Shown: positions 27,552 to 36,375 of the stretch, one piece after another
How positions within the stretch are numbered: the first letter of the stretch is position 1
Layout of the letters: every line of letters starts with the position of its first letter
Assembly: GCF_009906855.1 (NCBI RefSeq)
Contig: NZ_CP047650.1
Coordinates: forward strand, 3,100,001-3,164,000
Source: Xylophilus rhododendri
GTDB lineage: Bacteria > Pseudomonadota > Gammaproteobacteria > Burkholderiales > Burkholderiaceae_C
Direction of reading: 5' to 3'
DNA length: 64,000 nucleotides
The notes under the pieces: generated by a model
What the model was told of the DNA's origin: nothing
Databases searched by the model: none
The model's input: the letters and a program-made list of their open reading frames with translations, nothing else
Position numbers and translations under genes: made by a program

Positions 27552-28201
27552 CCACACGACTCTGCCTATCGCTTGGCGCCGCGCTGGCGCTGGCCGCCTG
27601 CTCGGCCCTGCCCGACAAGCCCACCCGGCCGGTCGCCTACGACTTCGGCTCCAGCGTCTCGGCCGTCGTTTCCGCGCAGACCGTTACCGCGCAGGCGCCG
27701 ATCGCGCTCGGCGACATCGAGACGGCCGGCGTTTCCGACACCGCCGCCGTGAGCTACCGCCTGCAGTATTCCGACGCCCAGCAGCTGCGCCCCTACGCCA
27801 TGGCCCGCTGGACCCTGCCGCCGGCCCAGCTGGTGCGCCAGCGGGTGCGCGAGGTGCTGGCCGAGCGCCGGCCCATCGTGGATGTGGACGACCTGCTGGC
27901 CCAGCAGCGCACCGAAGGCCGGCGGCCGCGCCTGCTGCGCCTGCAGCTGGAGGAGTTCAGCCAGGTCTTCGCCAGCCCGGGCCAGAGCGAGGGCGTGCTG
28001 CGCCTGCGCGCCACGCTGGTGGAGAACACGCCGCTGGGCGACAGCTTCGTCGGCCAGCGGCTCTTCGCGGTGCGCCAGCCGGCCGCCTCGGCCGATGCGG
28101 CCGGTGGCGTGCAGGCGCTGGCCGCGGCCACCGACGCCGCCGCCGCGCAGATCGACGCCTGGCTGGTGCAGCTGGCTCCGACCGGGATGGTCAAGCCCTG
28201 A
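27548..28201 (+). CDS. ABC transport auxiliary lipoprotein (PqiC-like)
   Basis: A 217-residue lipoprotein with lipobox LAAC (Cys about 18) in LGAALALAACSALPDKPTRP. The mature domain (VSYRLQYSDAQQLRPYAMARWTLPPAQLV region, then LLRLQLEEFSQVF) matches the PqiC/ABC-type auxiliary lipoprotein family, outer-membrane partners of MCE systems. ATG overlaps the MCE gene by 4 bases (ATGA). The operon thus has permease, ATPase, MCE protein and lipoprotein, and lacks an MlaC-type soluble carrier. Confidence 0.85.
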   Translation: MTTRLCLSLGAALALAACSALPDKPTRPVAYDFGSSVSAVVSAQTVTAQAPIALGDIETAGVSDTAAVSYRLQYSDAQQLRPYAMARWTLPPAQLVRQRVREVLAERRPIVDVDDLLAQQRTEGRRPRLLRLQLEEFSQVFASPGQSEGVLRLRATLVENTPLGDSFVGQRLFAVRQPAASADAAGGVQALAAATDAAAAQIDAWLVQLAPTGMVKP

Positions 28202-28307
28202 GCCCGGGGCCTGCAGCCGCGCGCTGCCTGGGTTACAACAACGCCCGCGGCCGGCAGAACCGGCCTTTTCCACATCCCGTTTTTCCAACGTCCACAGGAA
28301 GCAAACC

Positions 28308-28994
28308 ATGTCCGCACACGACATCACCCTCACCGCCGCCGACGGCTTCGAATTCCCCGCCTACGTGGTCGAGCCCGAAGGCACGCCGCGCGGCGCCATC
28401 GTGGTGCTGCAGGAAATCTTCGGCGTGAACTCGCACATCCGCTCGGTCGCCGAAGGCTATGCCGCCGAGGGCTACCTGGCTGTCGCGCCCGCCACCTTCT
28501 CCCGTGCCCAGACCGGCGTGCAACTGGGCTACACCGGCCCGGACATGCAGGAAGGCGTGCGCCTGAAGGCCGCCGTGGAAGCCCTGCCGGCGCCCGGCGT
28601 GCTGCAGGACATCCAGGCGGCCGTCTCCTATGCCGCCAAGGCGGGCAAGGTCGGCATCGTCGGTTATTGCTGGGGCGGCCTGCTGGTGTGGCGCTCGGCC
28701 GCGCAGGTGCAGGGCCTGTCGGCGGCGGTGGCCTATTACGGCGGCGGCATGACGGTGGGCTCGGAGCCCGAGCGCAAGCCGCTGGTGCCGACCATCGCCC
28801 ATTTCGGTGAGAAGGACGGCCACATCAGCGTGGAGAGCGTGAAGGCCTTCGAGGCCGCGCATCCGGAAGTGAAGGTCTACCTGTACGAAGCCGACCACGG
28901 CTTCAACTGCGACCAGCGCGGCTCCTACGACGCGCCCGCGGCCAAGCTGGCCAAGGAACGCTCGCTGGCGTTCTTCAAGCAGCACATCGGCTGA
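28308..28994 (+). CDS. Dienelactone hydrolase family protein
   Basis: A 228-residue alpha/beta hydrolase. The nucleophile elbow is GYCWGG (Cys nucleophile, as in dienelactone hydrolases), and the triad is completed by the Asp in FGEKDGHI and the His in EADHGFNCD. QEIFGVNSHIRSV is the family oxyanion region. ATG at 28308 has AGGAAG upstream. No aromatic ring-cleavage genes are nearby, so the real substrate is open. It ends 3 bases from the convergent transporter gene. Confidence 0.92.
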   Translation: MSAHDITLTAADGFEFPAYVVEPEGTPRGAIVVLQEIFGVNSHIRSVAEGYAAEGYLAVAPATFSRAQTGVQLGYTGPDMQEGVRLKAAVEALPAPGVLQDIQAAVSYAAKAGKVGIVGYCWGGLLVWRSAAQVQGLSAAVAYYGGGMTVGSEPERKPLVPTIAHFGEKDGHISVESVKAFEAAHPEVKVYLYEADHGFNCDQRGSYDAPAAKLAKERSLAFFKQHIG

Positions 28995-28997
28995 TCT

Positions 28998-30083
28998 TCA
29001 GCGGCTGGGCCTGGCGAGATATTTCTTTCGCCAGAACCAGGCCATGAGGGCGATGGCGATCGCCCCCATGGACCCCATGGCCCACCAGAACCCGTCCTGC
29101 TTGTGCACCAGCGGGATGAATTCGAAGTTCATGCCGAAGATGCCGGCGATCAGGTTCAGCGGCAGGAACACGGCGGTCAGCGTGGTCAACACCCGCATGA
29201 TGTCGTTGGCCCGGTTGCTCTGGATGCTGAAATGCATCTGCACGGCGGTTTCGGCGCTCTGCTCCAGGCGCCGCACGTGGTGCACCACCCGTTCGATGTG
29301 TTCCAGCACGTCGCGGCTGCGCACCATCAGCAGGTCGCGCTCGCGCTGGGCGGGCGGGTTCTGCGGGGCGGGCCAGGTCTCCAGCGCATCGACCCAGTCC
29401 TGCACGGCGGCGCGCTGGTCCTCGCAGATCTCGTCGAGGTGGTGCAGCGCCAGGCGGGCGCCGAGCAGGGCGCTCCAGTCGTTCACATGCGGTCGCGGGC
29501 GCAGCAGTTCGGTCTGCCAGACATCGAGCTGGCGGGTGAGTTCGCGGCGCAGCTCCAGGTAGCCGTCCACCATCAGGTTGACCAGGCGCAGCATCAGGTC
29601 GGCCGGGCTGGCGGGCGTGCGGGCACCGGTGGCGCGCACTTCCGTCGCGTGGCCGGCCAGCAGGCGGGCGGCGAAGGCGTCGCGCACGGTGCAGTCGTCG
29701 GGGTGCACCGTCAGCAGCAGCTGGTCGAAGACGGCGAAGCCGACGGGCGTGGTGTCCACCTGGCGCAGCGACATCGGCTCGTCGCGCCGCTCGGGGTTGC
29801 CCTTGCCGTCGCGGTTGGTGGCGACCAGGCGGCGGAACACCAGCAGGTCGTACTGCGAGGTGTAGTCGTAGTGGGACGGCAGCTGGCGGTTGAGCAGGTC
29901 GCTCACATGCAGGTCGACCAGCTGGATGCCGATCAGCCGCTGCAGGGCCTCCTGGATGCGGCCGAGCATGGCCTCCAGCTCCTTGCGGGTGCAGGAGATC
30001 CACAGAAAGCCCTGGGGCGGCAGGGGGGCGTCGAGGCTGTCGCTCTCGACCACATGGGCGCCCTGCAGCGAGATGACACGCAT
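28998..30083 (-). CDS. CorA-family divalent cation transporter
   Basis: A 361-residue CorA/ZntB-type protein: a large soluble N-terminal domain, a long helix, and two C-terminal membrane helices with the selectivity motif GIFGMNFEFIP (GMN) between them and a basic end (RKKYLARPSR). It moves Mg, Co or Zn; the sequence alone does not separate these. ATG at 30083. It lies 13 bases downstream of hemB on the same strand and may share its transcript. Confidence 0.9.
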   Translation of the reverse strand: MRVISLQGAHVVESDSLDAPLPPQGFLWISCTRKELEAMLGRIQEALQRLIGIQLVDLHVSDLLNRQLPSHYDYTSQYDLLVFRRLVATNRDGKGNPERRDEPMSLRQVDTTPVGFAVFDQLLLTVHPDDCTVRDAFAARLLAGHATEVRATGARTPASPADLMLRLVNLMVDGYLELRRELTRQLDVWQTELLRPRPHVNDWSALLGARLALHHLDEICEDQRAAVQDWVDALETWPAPQNPPAQRERDLLMVRSRDVLEHIERVVHHVRRLEQSAETAVQMHFSIQSNRANDIMRVLTTLTAVFLPLNLIAGIFGMNFEFIPLVHKQDGFWWAMGSMGAIAIALMAWFWRKKYLARPSR

Positions 30084-30096
30084 CGCGGCTCGGTGC

Positions 30097-31146
<1,050 letters not shown>

Positions 31147-31179
31147 TTACTCGGGAATTCACCCGTACCGCTGTCCGAG

Positions 31180-31313
31180 GCGGCTTGCTACATTGCCCGG
31201 CGAACGGCTCTTGTCGTTCCCCGCTTTTCCTCCCTGAGCGGGTGCTTCTTCCGCCTCGTGCGGACGAAGCTTCCCAGACCCGGCACCGCCTTCGGACGCG
31301 CCGGGTTTTTTTT
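31180..31313 (+). ncRNA. Small RNA candidate with anti-Shine-Dalgarno loop
   Basis: Three hairpins follow each other on the plus strand in the hemB-hemJ gap. The first is CCCGCT/AGCGGG (31220-31225 with 31237-31242), whose 11-base loop contains CCTCC (31229-31233), complementary to the Shine-Dalgarno core. The second is GCTTC/GAAGC around CCGC/GCGG (31244-31270). The third is the intrinsic terminator at 31278-31313. Upstream, GGAATT (31154-31159), 14 bases, then TCCGA (31174-31178) resembles an ECF/RpoE-type promoter; a weak -10 TACATT is at 31189. CCUCC loops are known in alphaproteobacterial stress small RNAs. The 5' end is a guess. Confidence 0.6.
31278..31313 (+). terminator. Intrinsic terminator of the small RNA
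   Basis: ACCCGGC (31278-31284) pairs with GCCGGGT (31300-31306), followed by eight T (31306-31313). It lies 44 bases before hemJ and ends no protein gene on this strand, which supports a separate short transcript. Confidence 0.85.
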
Positions 31314-31356
31314 GGCGCTGCCCGGGCCCGATCGGAGCATTGCCTACACTCCACGC

Positions 31357-31785
31357 ATGGCCATGCTCTGGATCAAGTCGTTTCACATCGTTTTCATCGC
31401 CAGCTGGTTCGCGGGCCTGTTCTACCTGCCGCGGATCTTCGTGAACCTGGCGGAGGTGCCGGCCGGCAGCGAGGCCGAACGCCAGCGCCTGCTGGGCATG
31501 GCCAACCGGCTGCTGCGCTTCACCACGATGCTGGCGGTTCCGGCGCTGGTCTTCGGCGCCTGGCTCTTTATCGGCTACGGCATCGGCCAGGGCGCGGGCT
31601 GGATGCATGCCAAGCTCTTCGTGGTGCTGCTGGCGCTGGGCTACCACCATGCCTGCTGGAGCCTGCTGCGCAAGTTCCGCGCGGGCCGCAACCAGCGCAG
31701 CGGCCGCTGGTACCGCTTCTTCAACGAGGTGCCGGTGCTGCTGCTGCTGGCGGCGGTGATCCTGGTCGTGGTCAAGCCCTTCTGA
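31357..31785 (+). CDS. hemJ: Protoporphyrinogen IX oxidase HemJ
   Basis: A 142-residue membrane protein with four helices. It starts MLWIKSFHIVFIASWFAGLF followed by LPRIFVN, the HemJ (UPF0093) hallmark with the conserved heme-ligand His near residue 10, and keeps the Lys in GWMHAKLFVVLLALGYHH. HemJ oxidises protoporphyrinogen IX in heme synthesis. It lies next to hemB but on the opposite strand, after the small RNA terminator. ATG at 31357 is the family start. Confidence 0.9.
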   Translation: MAMLWIKSFHIVFIASWFAGLFYLPRIFVNLAEVPAGSEAERQRLLGMANRLLRFTTMLAVPALVFGAWLFIGYGIGQGAGWMHAKLFVVLLALGYHHACWSLLRKFRAGRNQRSGRWYRFFNEVPVLLLLAAVILVVVKPF

Positions 31786-31794
31786 GGCGCCGCC

Positions 31795-32928
31795 GTGGCG
31801 CCGTCCGGGCAGCTTCCTCCGCGGCGCACCGCCGCCGCGCCGCTGGCGCTGGCCTACATGGCCCTGATCGTCTATGCGAGCCTGTATCCCTTCGGCGAAT
31901 GGCGCGACCAGGGCATCGCGCCCTGGGCCTTCCTGGGCGCGCCGCTGCCGCGCTGGTGGACGGGTTTCGATGTCACCGCCAATGTGCTGGGTTATGCGCC
32001 ACTGGGCTTTTTGCTGGCGCTGGCCGCGCTGCGCTCCGGCCGGGGTGTGCGCGGCATCCTGCTGCTGACCTGCTGCGCCGCGCTGCTGTCGCTCACGCTG
32101 GAGGCGATGCAGAGTTATCTGCCTTCGCGTGTGCCGTCCAATGTCGATCTGGCGCTGAATGCGGCGGGTTCGGCCATCGGCGCGCTCCTGGCCTGGAGCC
32201 TGGAGCGCATCGGCGGCGTGGCCCACTGGAACCGGCTGCGCGAGCGCTGGTTCATCGAGGAATCGCGCGGCGCGCTGGCGCTGCTGGCGCTGTGGCCGAT
32301 GGCGCTGCTGTTTCCGGTGGCCGTGCCCTTCGGCCTGGGCCAGGTGCTGGAGCGGCTGGAGGATTCGCTGGGCGAACTGCTGCAGGACACGCCCTTCTTC
32401 GACTGGCTGCCCGCGCATGTGGACGAAATGCCGCCGCTGTCGCCCAGCTCGCAGCTGGTCTGCGTGGCCCTGGGACTGGTGGTGCCCTGCCTGCTCGGCT
32501 ACTGCATCGCGCGCCACTGGCGGCTGCGCATCGGCATGGCGTTGGGCGCGCTGGTGATCGGATCGCTGGTGACGGCCTTGTCGGCCGCCTTGAGCTACGG
32601 CCCGGTGCATGCCTGGGAATGGCTGACGCTGCCGGTGCAGGTCGGGCTGGCGCTGGGCATGCTGCTGGCGGCCCTGGCGCTGCGCCTGCCGCGCCGGGCC
32701 AGCGCGGCGGTGGCGCTGCTGGCAGTGATGCTGCACCTGAACGTGCTCAACCAGGCGCCGACCAGCGCCTACTTCTGGCAGACGCTGCAGACCTGGGAGC
32801 AGGGCCGCTTCATCCGCTTCCACGGCCTGGTGCAGTGGCTGGGCTGGCTCTGGCCCTTCGCGGCGCTGGCCTACCTGCTGCTGCGGGTATCGCGGCGCGA
32901 ACGTATCGCCGCCGGCCCCGCTGCCTAG
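31795..32928 (+). CDS. VanZ-like membrane protein
   Basis: A 377-residue protein with about eight to nine hydrophobic helices. Residues 15-145 match the VanZ family ([63 protein letters not shown]). The C-terminal half is an extra membrane part with no clear relative. VanZ proteins are linked to glycopeptide tolerance in enterococci, but in proteobacteria the role is unknown. GTG start, 9 bases after hemJ. Confidence 0.85.
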   Translation: MAPSGQLPPRRTAAAPLALAYMALIVYASLYPFGEWRDQGIAPWAFLGAPLPRWWTGFDVTANVLGYAPLGFLLALAALRSGRGVRGILLLTCCAALLSLTLEAMQSYLPSRVPSNVDLALNAAGSAIGALLAWSLERIGGVAHWNRLRERWFIEESRGALALLALWPMALLFPVAVPFGLGQVLERLEDSLGELLQDTPFFDWLPAHVDEMPPLSPSSQLVCVALGLVVPCLLGYCIARHWRLRIGMALGALVIGSLVTALSAALSYGPVHAWEWLTLPVQVGLALGMLLAALALRLPRRASAAVALLAVMLHLNVLNQAPTSAYFWQTLQTWEQGRFIRFHGLVQWLGWLWPFAALAYLLLRVSRRERIAAGPAA

Positions 32929-32938
32929 AATCGGCCGC

Positions 32939-33295
32939 ATGAGTGAAACCCACGACACCACGGGCGACGCGCCCTACTACGAGCGCCACATCTTCTTCTG
33001 CCTCAACGAGCGCGAGCGCGGCGAGGACAGCTGCGCGCTGCATGGCGCCAAGGAGGGCTTCGACCACTGCAAGAAGCGCGTCAAGGCCGAGGGCCTGGCC
33101 GGACGCGGCGGCGTGCGTGTCAACAAGGCCGGCTGCCTGGACCGCTGCGCCGGCGGGCCGGTGGCGGTGGTCTATCCGGAGGGCGTCTGGTACACCTTCG
33201 TGGACGAGCAGGACATCGACGAGATCGTCGAGTCGCACCTGAAAAACGGCCAGCCGGTGGAGCGCCTGAAGCTGGCGCCGGACGTGGGGCGATGA
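32939..33295 (+). CDS. Thioredoxin-fold [2Fe-2S] ferredoxin-like protein
   Basis: A 118-residue protein with the thioredoxin-like ferredoxin pattern: Cys21 and Cys32 (C-x10-C), then Cys66 and Cys70 (C-x3-[11 protein letters not shown]), expected to hold a [2Fe-2S] cluster. [14 protein letters not shown] and [18 protein letters not shown] match the family. The electron partner is unknown. ATG at 32939 follows the VanZ gene by 10 bases, and the stop overlaps the hydrolase start. Confidence 0.9.
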   Translation: MSETHDTTGDAPYYERHIFFCLNERERGEDSCALHGAKEGFDHCKKRVKAEGLAGRGGVRVNKAGCLDRCAGGPVAVVYPEGVWYTFVDEQDIDEIVESHLKNGQPVERLKLAPDVGR

Positions 33296-33933
33296 TCCCG
33301 GTGAACGCCCAGACCCAATCCCTGCAGCTGAGCGGTGGCGCCGGCCTCATCGAAGCCGCGCGCGACGAGCCGCATCCCGGCGTGGCGCCGCGCGGCACCG
33401 TGGTCATCGCCCATCCCCATCCCCTGTTCGGCGGCACCATGGACAACAAGGTGGTGCAGACCCTGGCGCGCGCCTTCGTGCAATGCGGCTGGACGGCGGT
33501 GCGCTTCAACTTCCGCGGCGTCGGCGCCAGCGCCGGCGAGTACGACGCCGGCAAGGCCGAGGCCGAGGACATGCGCGCGGTGATCGAACAGGTCGCGCCG
33601 CAAGGCCCGCTGGCGCTGGCCGGTTTCTCCTTCGGCTCCTACGTGATGAGCCATGTGCTGGAGGCCTTGTGGGCCGAACGCTCGCCCGAGAAGGCGGTCT
33701 TCGTCGGCACCGCCGCCACCCGTTTCACCGTGGCGCCGGTTCCGCCGGACGCCCATGAACGCACCCTGGTGATCCACGGCGAAGCCGACGACACCGTGCC
33801 CCTGGCCGACGCCATGGCCTGGGCCCGCCCGCAGACACTGCCGGTAACGGTTGTGCCCGGAGTCGGCCACTTTTTCCACGGACAATTGCCGCTCCTCAAG
33901 TCCCTGGTGGTGCGCCATCTGAGCGCCACCTGA
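33292..33933 (+). CDS. Alpha/beta hydrolase
   Basis: A 213-residue small hydrolase with [27 protein letters not shown], nucleophile elbow GFSFGS (Ser), the acid in [10 protein letters not shown] and the His in [10 protein letters not shown]. This is the COG2945-type family seen in many proteobacteria; substrate unknown. ATG at 33292 overlaps the ferredoxin gene by 4 bases. Confidence 0.9.
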   Translation: MIPVNAQTQSLQLSGGAGLIEAARDEPHPGVAPRGTVVIAHPHPLFGGTMDNKVVQTLARAFVQCGWTAVRFNFRGVGASAGEYDAGKAEAEDMRAVIEQVAPQGPLALAGFSFGSYVMSHVLEALWAERSPEKAVFVGTAATRFTVAPVPPDAHERTLVIHGEADDTVPLADAMAWARPQTLPVTVVPGVGHFFHGQLPLLKSLVVRHLSAT

Positions 33934-33971
33934 GGCTCCCGCCTCATTCCTCCCCGCTGTCTTTGTCGCCT

Positions 33972-35147
33972 ATGACCCGGTTCATGCCGGCGCTGCGTGC
34001 GCTTGTCCTGCTGGCGTGCGCCGCACCACTCGCCGTTTCCTCCGCCTTCGCCCAGGGCGCTCCGGTGCCGCCCGAGGTCGCCGCCCGCTCCTATCTGCTG
34101 ATCGACGTGACGGCGCAGCAGATCCTGGCGCAGAAGGACATCGACACCCCGGTCGAGCCCGCCTCGCTCGCCAAGCTGATGAGCGCCTACCTGGTGTTCG
34201 ACGCGCTGCGCTCCAAGAAGATCACGCTGCACCAGACCTTCCCGGTGAGCGAGAAGGCCTGGAAGATGCCCGGCTCGCGCATGTTCATCGACCCCAGGAT
34301 GCAGGTGCCGGTGGAGGATCTGCTCAAGGGCATGATCGTGCAGTCCGCCAACGACGCCACCATGGCGCTGGCCGAGGGCGTGGGTGGTACCGCCGAGCGT
34401 TTCGTGCAGCTGATGAACGACCAGGCCAGGGTGCTCGGCATGAGCCGCACCGCCTACAAGAACCCCGAGGGCTTGAACGAGGCCGGCCAGACCACCACGG
34501 CGCGCGACCTCTCCATCCTGGCGACGCGGTTGATGCAGGACTTCCCGGAGTACACCGGCTACTACGCCATCAAGCAGTACCGCTACCCCGGCACCCCCGC
34601 GGCCAATACCAACAGCCGCAACCTGCTGCTGTTTCGCGATCCGACCGTCGATGGCCTGAATACCGGCCATACCGACGCCGCCGGCTACTGCCTGGTGGCT
34701 ACCGCGCACCGCGAGGTGCCCCCGGTCGGCAGCCGCCGCCTGCTGGCCATCCTGCTGGGCGCGGCCAGCGAAAACGCCCGCGCCAACGAAGGCCAGAAAC
34801 TGCTGAACTGGGGCTATACCGCCTACGAGCCGGTCAAGCTGTTCGACACCGGCCAGGCGGTGGTCAGCCCGCCGGTGTGGAAGGGCACGCAGAACACCCT
34901 GCCGCTGGGCCAGCCCGGCGCCATCGTCGTGGCGGTGCCGGCCGGTACCGCAGGCAAGGTCAGGACCGAGGTCTCCCGGCCCGATCCGCTGGTCGCGCCC
35001 TTCGCAAAGGGCCAGAAGGTGGGCACGCTGCGTGTCACGGCCGGCGATCAGCCGACCTTCGAGCTGCCGCTGGTGGCGCTGCAGGAGGTTCGGCAGGCCG
35101 GCGTGCTGGGACGGGCCTGGGATTCGATCCGGCTCTGGATCAAGTAG
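33972..35147 (+). CDS. dacC: PBP5/6-type D-alanyl-D-alanine carboxypeptidase, KTG changed to NTG
   Basis: A 391-residue exported protein: signal peptide (to about Ala28), S11 peptidase domain with SxxK as Ser65-x-x-Lys68 (PASLAKLM) and SxN as Ser125-Ala-Asn127 (QSANDATMA), then a C-terminal PBP5 domain and an amphipathic anchor (WDSIRLWIK). It should trim the terminal D-Ala of peptidoglycan. The third motif, normally KTG, reads DGLNTGHTDAAGY: residue 230 is Asn (AAT at 34659-34661). The equivalent Lys213 of E. coli PBP5 is needed for activity, so this enzyme may be altered or weak. ATG at 33972 preferred to TTG at 33963. Confidence 0.92.
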   Translation: MTRFMPALRALVLLACAAPLAVSSAFAQGAPVPPEVAARSYLLIDVTAQQILAQKDIDTPVEPASLAKLMSAYLVFDALRSKKITLHQTFPVSEKAWKMPGSRMFIDPRMQVPVEDLLKGMIVQSANDATMALAEGVGGTAERFVQLMNDQARVLGMSRTAYKNPEGLNEAGQTTTARDLSILATRLMQDFPEYTGYYAIKQYRYPGTPAANTNSRNLLLFRDPTVDGLNTGHTDAAGYCLVATAHREVPPVGSRRLLAILLGAASENARANEGQKLLNWGYTAYEPVKLFDTGQAVVSPPVWKGTQNTLPLGQPGAIVVAVPAGTAGKVRTEVSRPDPLVAPFAKGQKVGTLRVTAGDQPTFELPLVALQEVRQAGVLGRAWDSIRLWIK

Positions 35148-35171
35148 AAGCCCCGGCAGTCCGGCGACGGA

Positions 35172-35199
35172 TTGCACAAAAAGCCGGCACTGCTATACT
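35172..35199 (+). promoter_or_regulatory. str operon promoter
   Basis: TTGCAC (35172-35177), a 16-base spacer and TATACT (35194-35199) with an extended TGC before it make a strong sigma-70 promoter. Transcription would begin near 35206, giving a leader of about 75 bases before rpsL. Confidence 0.75.
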
Positions 35200-35279
35200 C
35201 GCGGGCTTTTCGGAAATTTGCCGAAGGGTTTCACGTTTTCGTTTTCAGAACGTTTTGGGACGTTCCACAGGGTTTACCT

Positions 35280-35657
35280 ATGCCAACCATCAACCAGCTC
35301 GTGCGTCAGGGGCGCGAGGTCGAGAAGATCAACTCGAAGAGCCCCGCAATGCAAAACTCGCCGCAACGCCGCGGCGTCTGCACCCGTGTCTACACCACGA
35401 CCCCGAAGAAGCCTAACTCGGCTCTGCGTAAGGTCGCCAAGGTCCGCCTGACGAATGGCTTCGAAGTCATCTCGTACATCGGCGGCGAAGGCCACAACCT
35501 GCAGGAACACAGCGTCGTGCTGGTCCGCGGCGGCCGTGTGAAGGACTTGCCCGGTGTGCGTTACCACATCGTGCGCGGTTCCCTCGACCTGCAAGGCGTC
35601 AAGGACCGCAAGCAAAGCCGTTCCAAGTACGGTGCCAAGAAGCCCAAGGCCAAATAA
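35280..35657 (+). CDS. rpsL: Ribosomal protein S12
   Basis: A 125-residue S12, the usual bacterial length, with [32 protein letters not shown] (Lys43-type streptomycin site, wild-type in look) and [16 protein letters not shown]. It acts in decoding in the 30S subunit. First gene of the str block. ATG at 35280 gives the canonical start. Confidence 0.99.
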   Translation: MPTINQLVRQGREVEKINSKSPAMQNSPQRRGVCTRVYTTTPKKPNSALRKVAKVRLTNGFEVISYIGGEGHNLQEHSVVLVRGGRVKDLPGVRYHIVRGSLDLQGVKDRKQSRSKYGAKKPKAK

Positions 35658-35816
35658 GCCCTGCGTCTTTCGTTCGAATAAAAGGTGCTGTTTTCCGCGT
35701 GGCGCGGAGATGCAGCGTAGTGACCCGATGTTCCGGGTCGAGTAAGTGAGAGTCCCGTATTTGGCTCTCGCGGTGTCCGCCAAGGGCGCCAACTGAAGCA
35801 ATTGAAGAGGTGAAAA
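35658..35816 (+). promoter_or_regulatory. Structured rpsL-rpsG intergenic leader
   Basis: This 159-base gap contains GACCCG/CGGGTC (near 35721-35738) and GAGAG/CTCTC (near 35749-35770) hairpins before the rpsG ribosome site (GAGGTG). In E. coli the same gap binds S7 for autoregulation; a similar role here is inference, since the structure is not obviously the same. Confidence 0.35.
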
Positions 35817-36290
35817 ATGCCACGTCGTCGCGAAGTCCCCAAACGTGAAATCCTGCCGGATCCCAAGTTCGGCAACGTCGAACTCTCGAAGTTCATGAAC
35901 GTGATCATGGAAGGCGGCAAGAAGGCCGTCGCCGAGCGCATCATCTATGGCGCTCTGGACCTGATCCTGAAGAAGAACCCCGACAAAGACCCGCTGGAAG
36001 CCTTCGTTGTTGCCATCAACAACGTCAAGCCCATGGTCGAAGTGAAGTCCCGCCGCGTCGGCGGCGCCAACTACCAGGTGCCCGTCGAAGTGCGCCCGGT
36101 CCGCCGCCTGGCCCTGTCCATGCGCTGGATCAAGGAAGCCGCCCGCAAGCGCGGTGAGAAGTCCATGGCCCAGCGCCTGGCCAACGAACTGCTCGAGGCC
36201 ACCGAAGGCCGTGGCGGCGCGATGAAGCGGCGCGATGAAGTGCACCGCATGGCAGAAGCCAACAAGGCCTTCAGCCACTTCCGCTTCTAA
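35817..36290 (+). CDS. rpsG: Ribosomal protein S7
   Basis: A 157-residue S7 with [36 protein letters not shown] and the conserved end [20 protein letters not shown]. It organises the 30S head and contacts the exit-site tRNA. ATG has GAAGAGGTG upstream. Second gene of the str block. Confidence 0.99.
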   Translation: MPRRREVPKREILPDPKFGNVELSKFMNVIMEGGKKAVAERIIYGALDLILKKNPDKDPLEAFVVAINNVKPMVEVKSRRVGGANYQVPVEVRPVRRLALSMRWIKEAARKRGEKSMAQRLANELLEATEGRGGAMKRRDEVHRMAEANKAFSHFRF

Positions 36291-36315
36291 AAACCGTCGT
36301 CATCTCAGGCTATAA

Positions 36316-36350
36316 GAGCCCGACCTACCGCACGTGCGGTGGGCGGGCTC
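36316..36350 (+). other. Long hairpin between rpsG and fusA
   Basis: GAGCCCG (36316-36322) pairs with CGGGCTC (36344-36350), and inside it CC/GG and ACCGC/GCGGT around ACGT extend the stem to about 14 bp. There is no T run after it, so it is not an intrinsic terminator. It could be an RNase processing site or a translational control element for fusA. Confidence 0.55.
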
Positions 36351-36375
36351 TCAGCCGTTAACGGAGTTAAAAACC

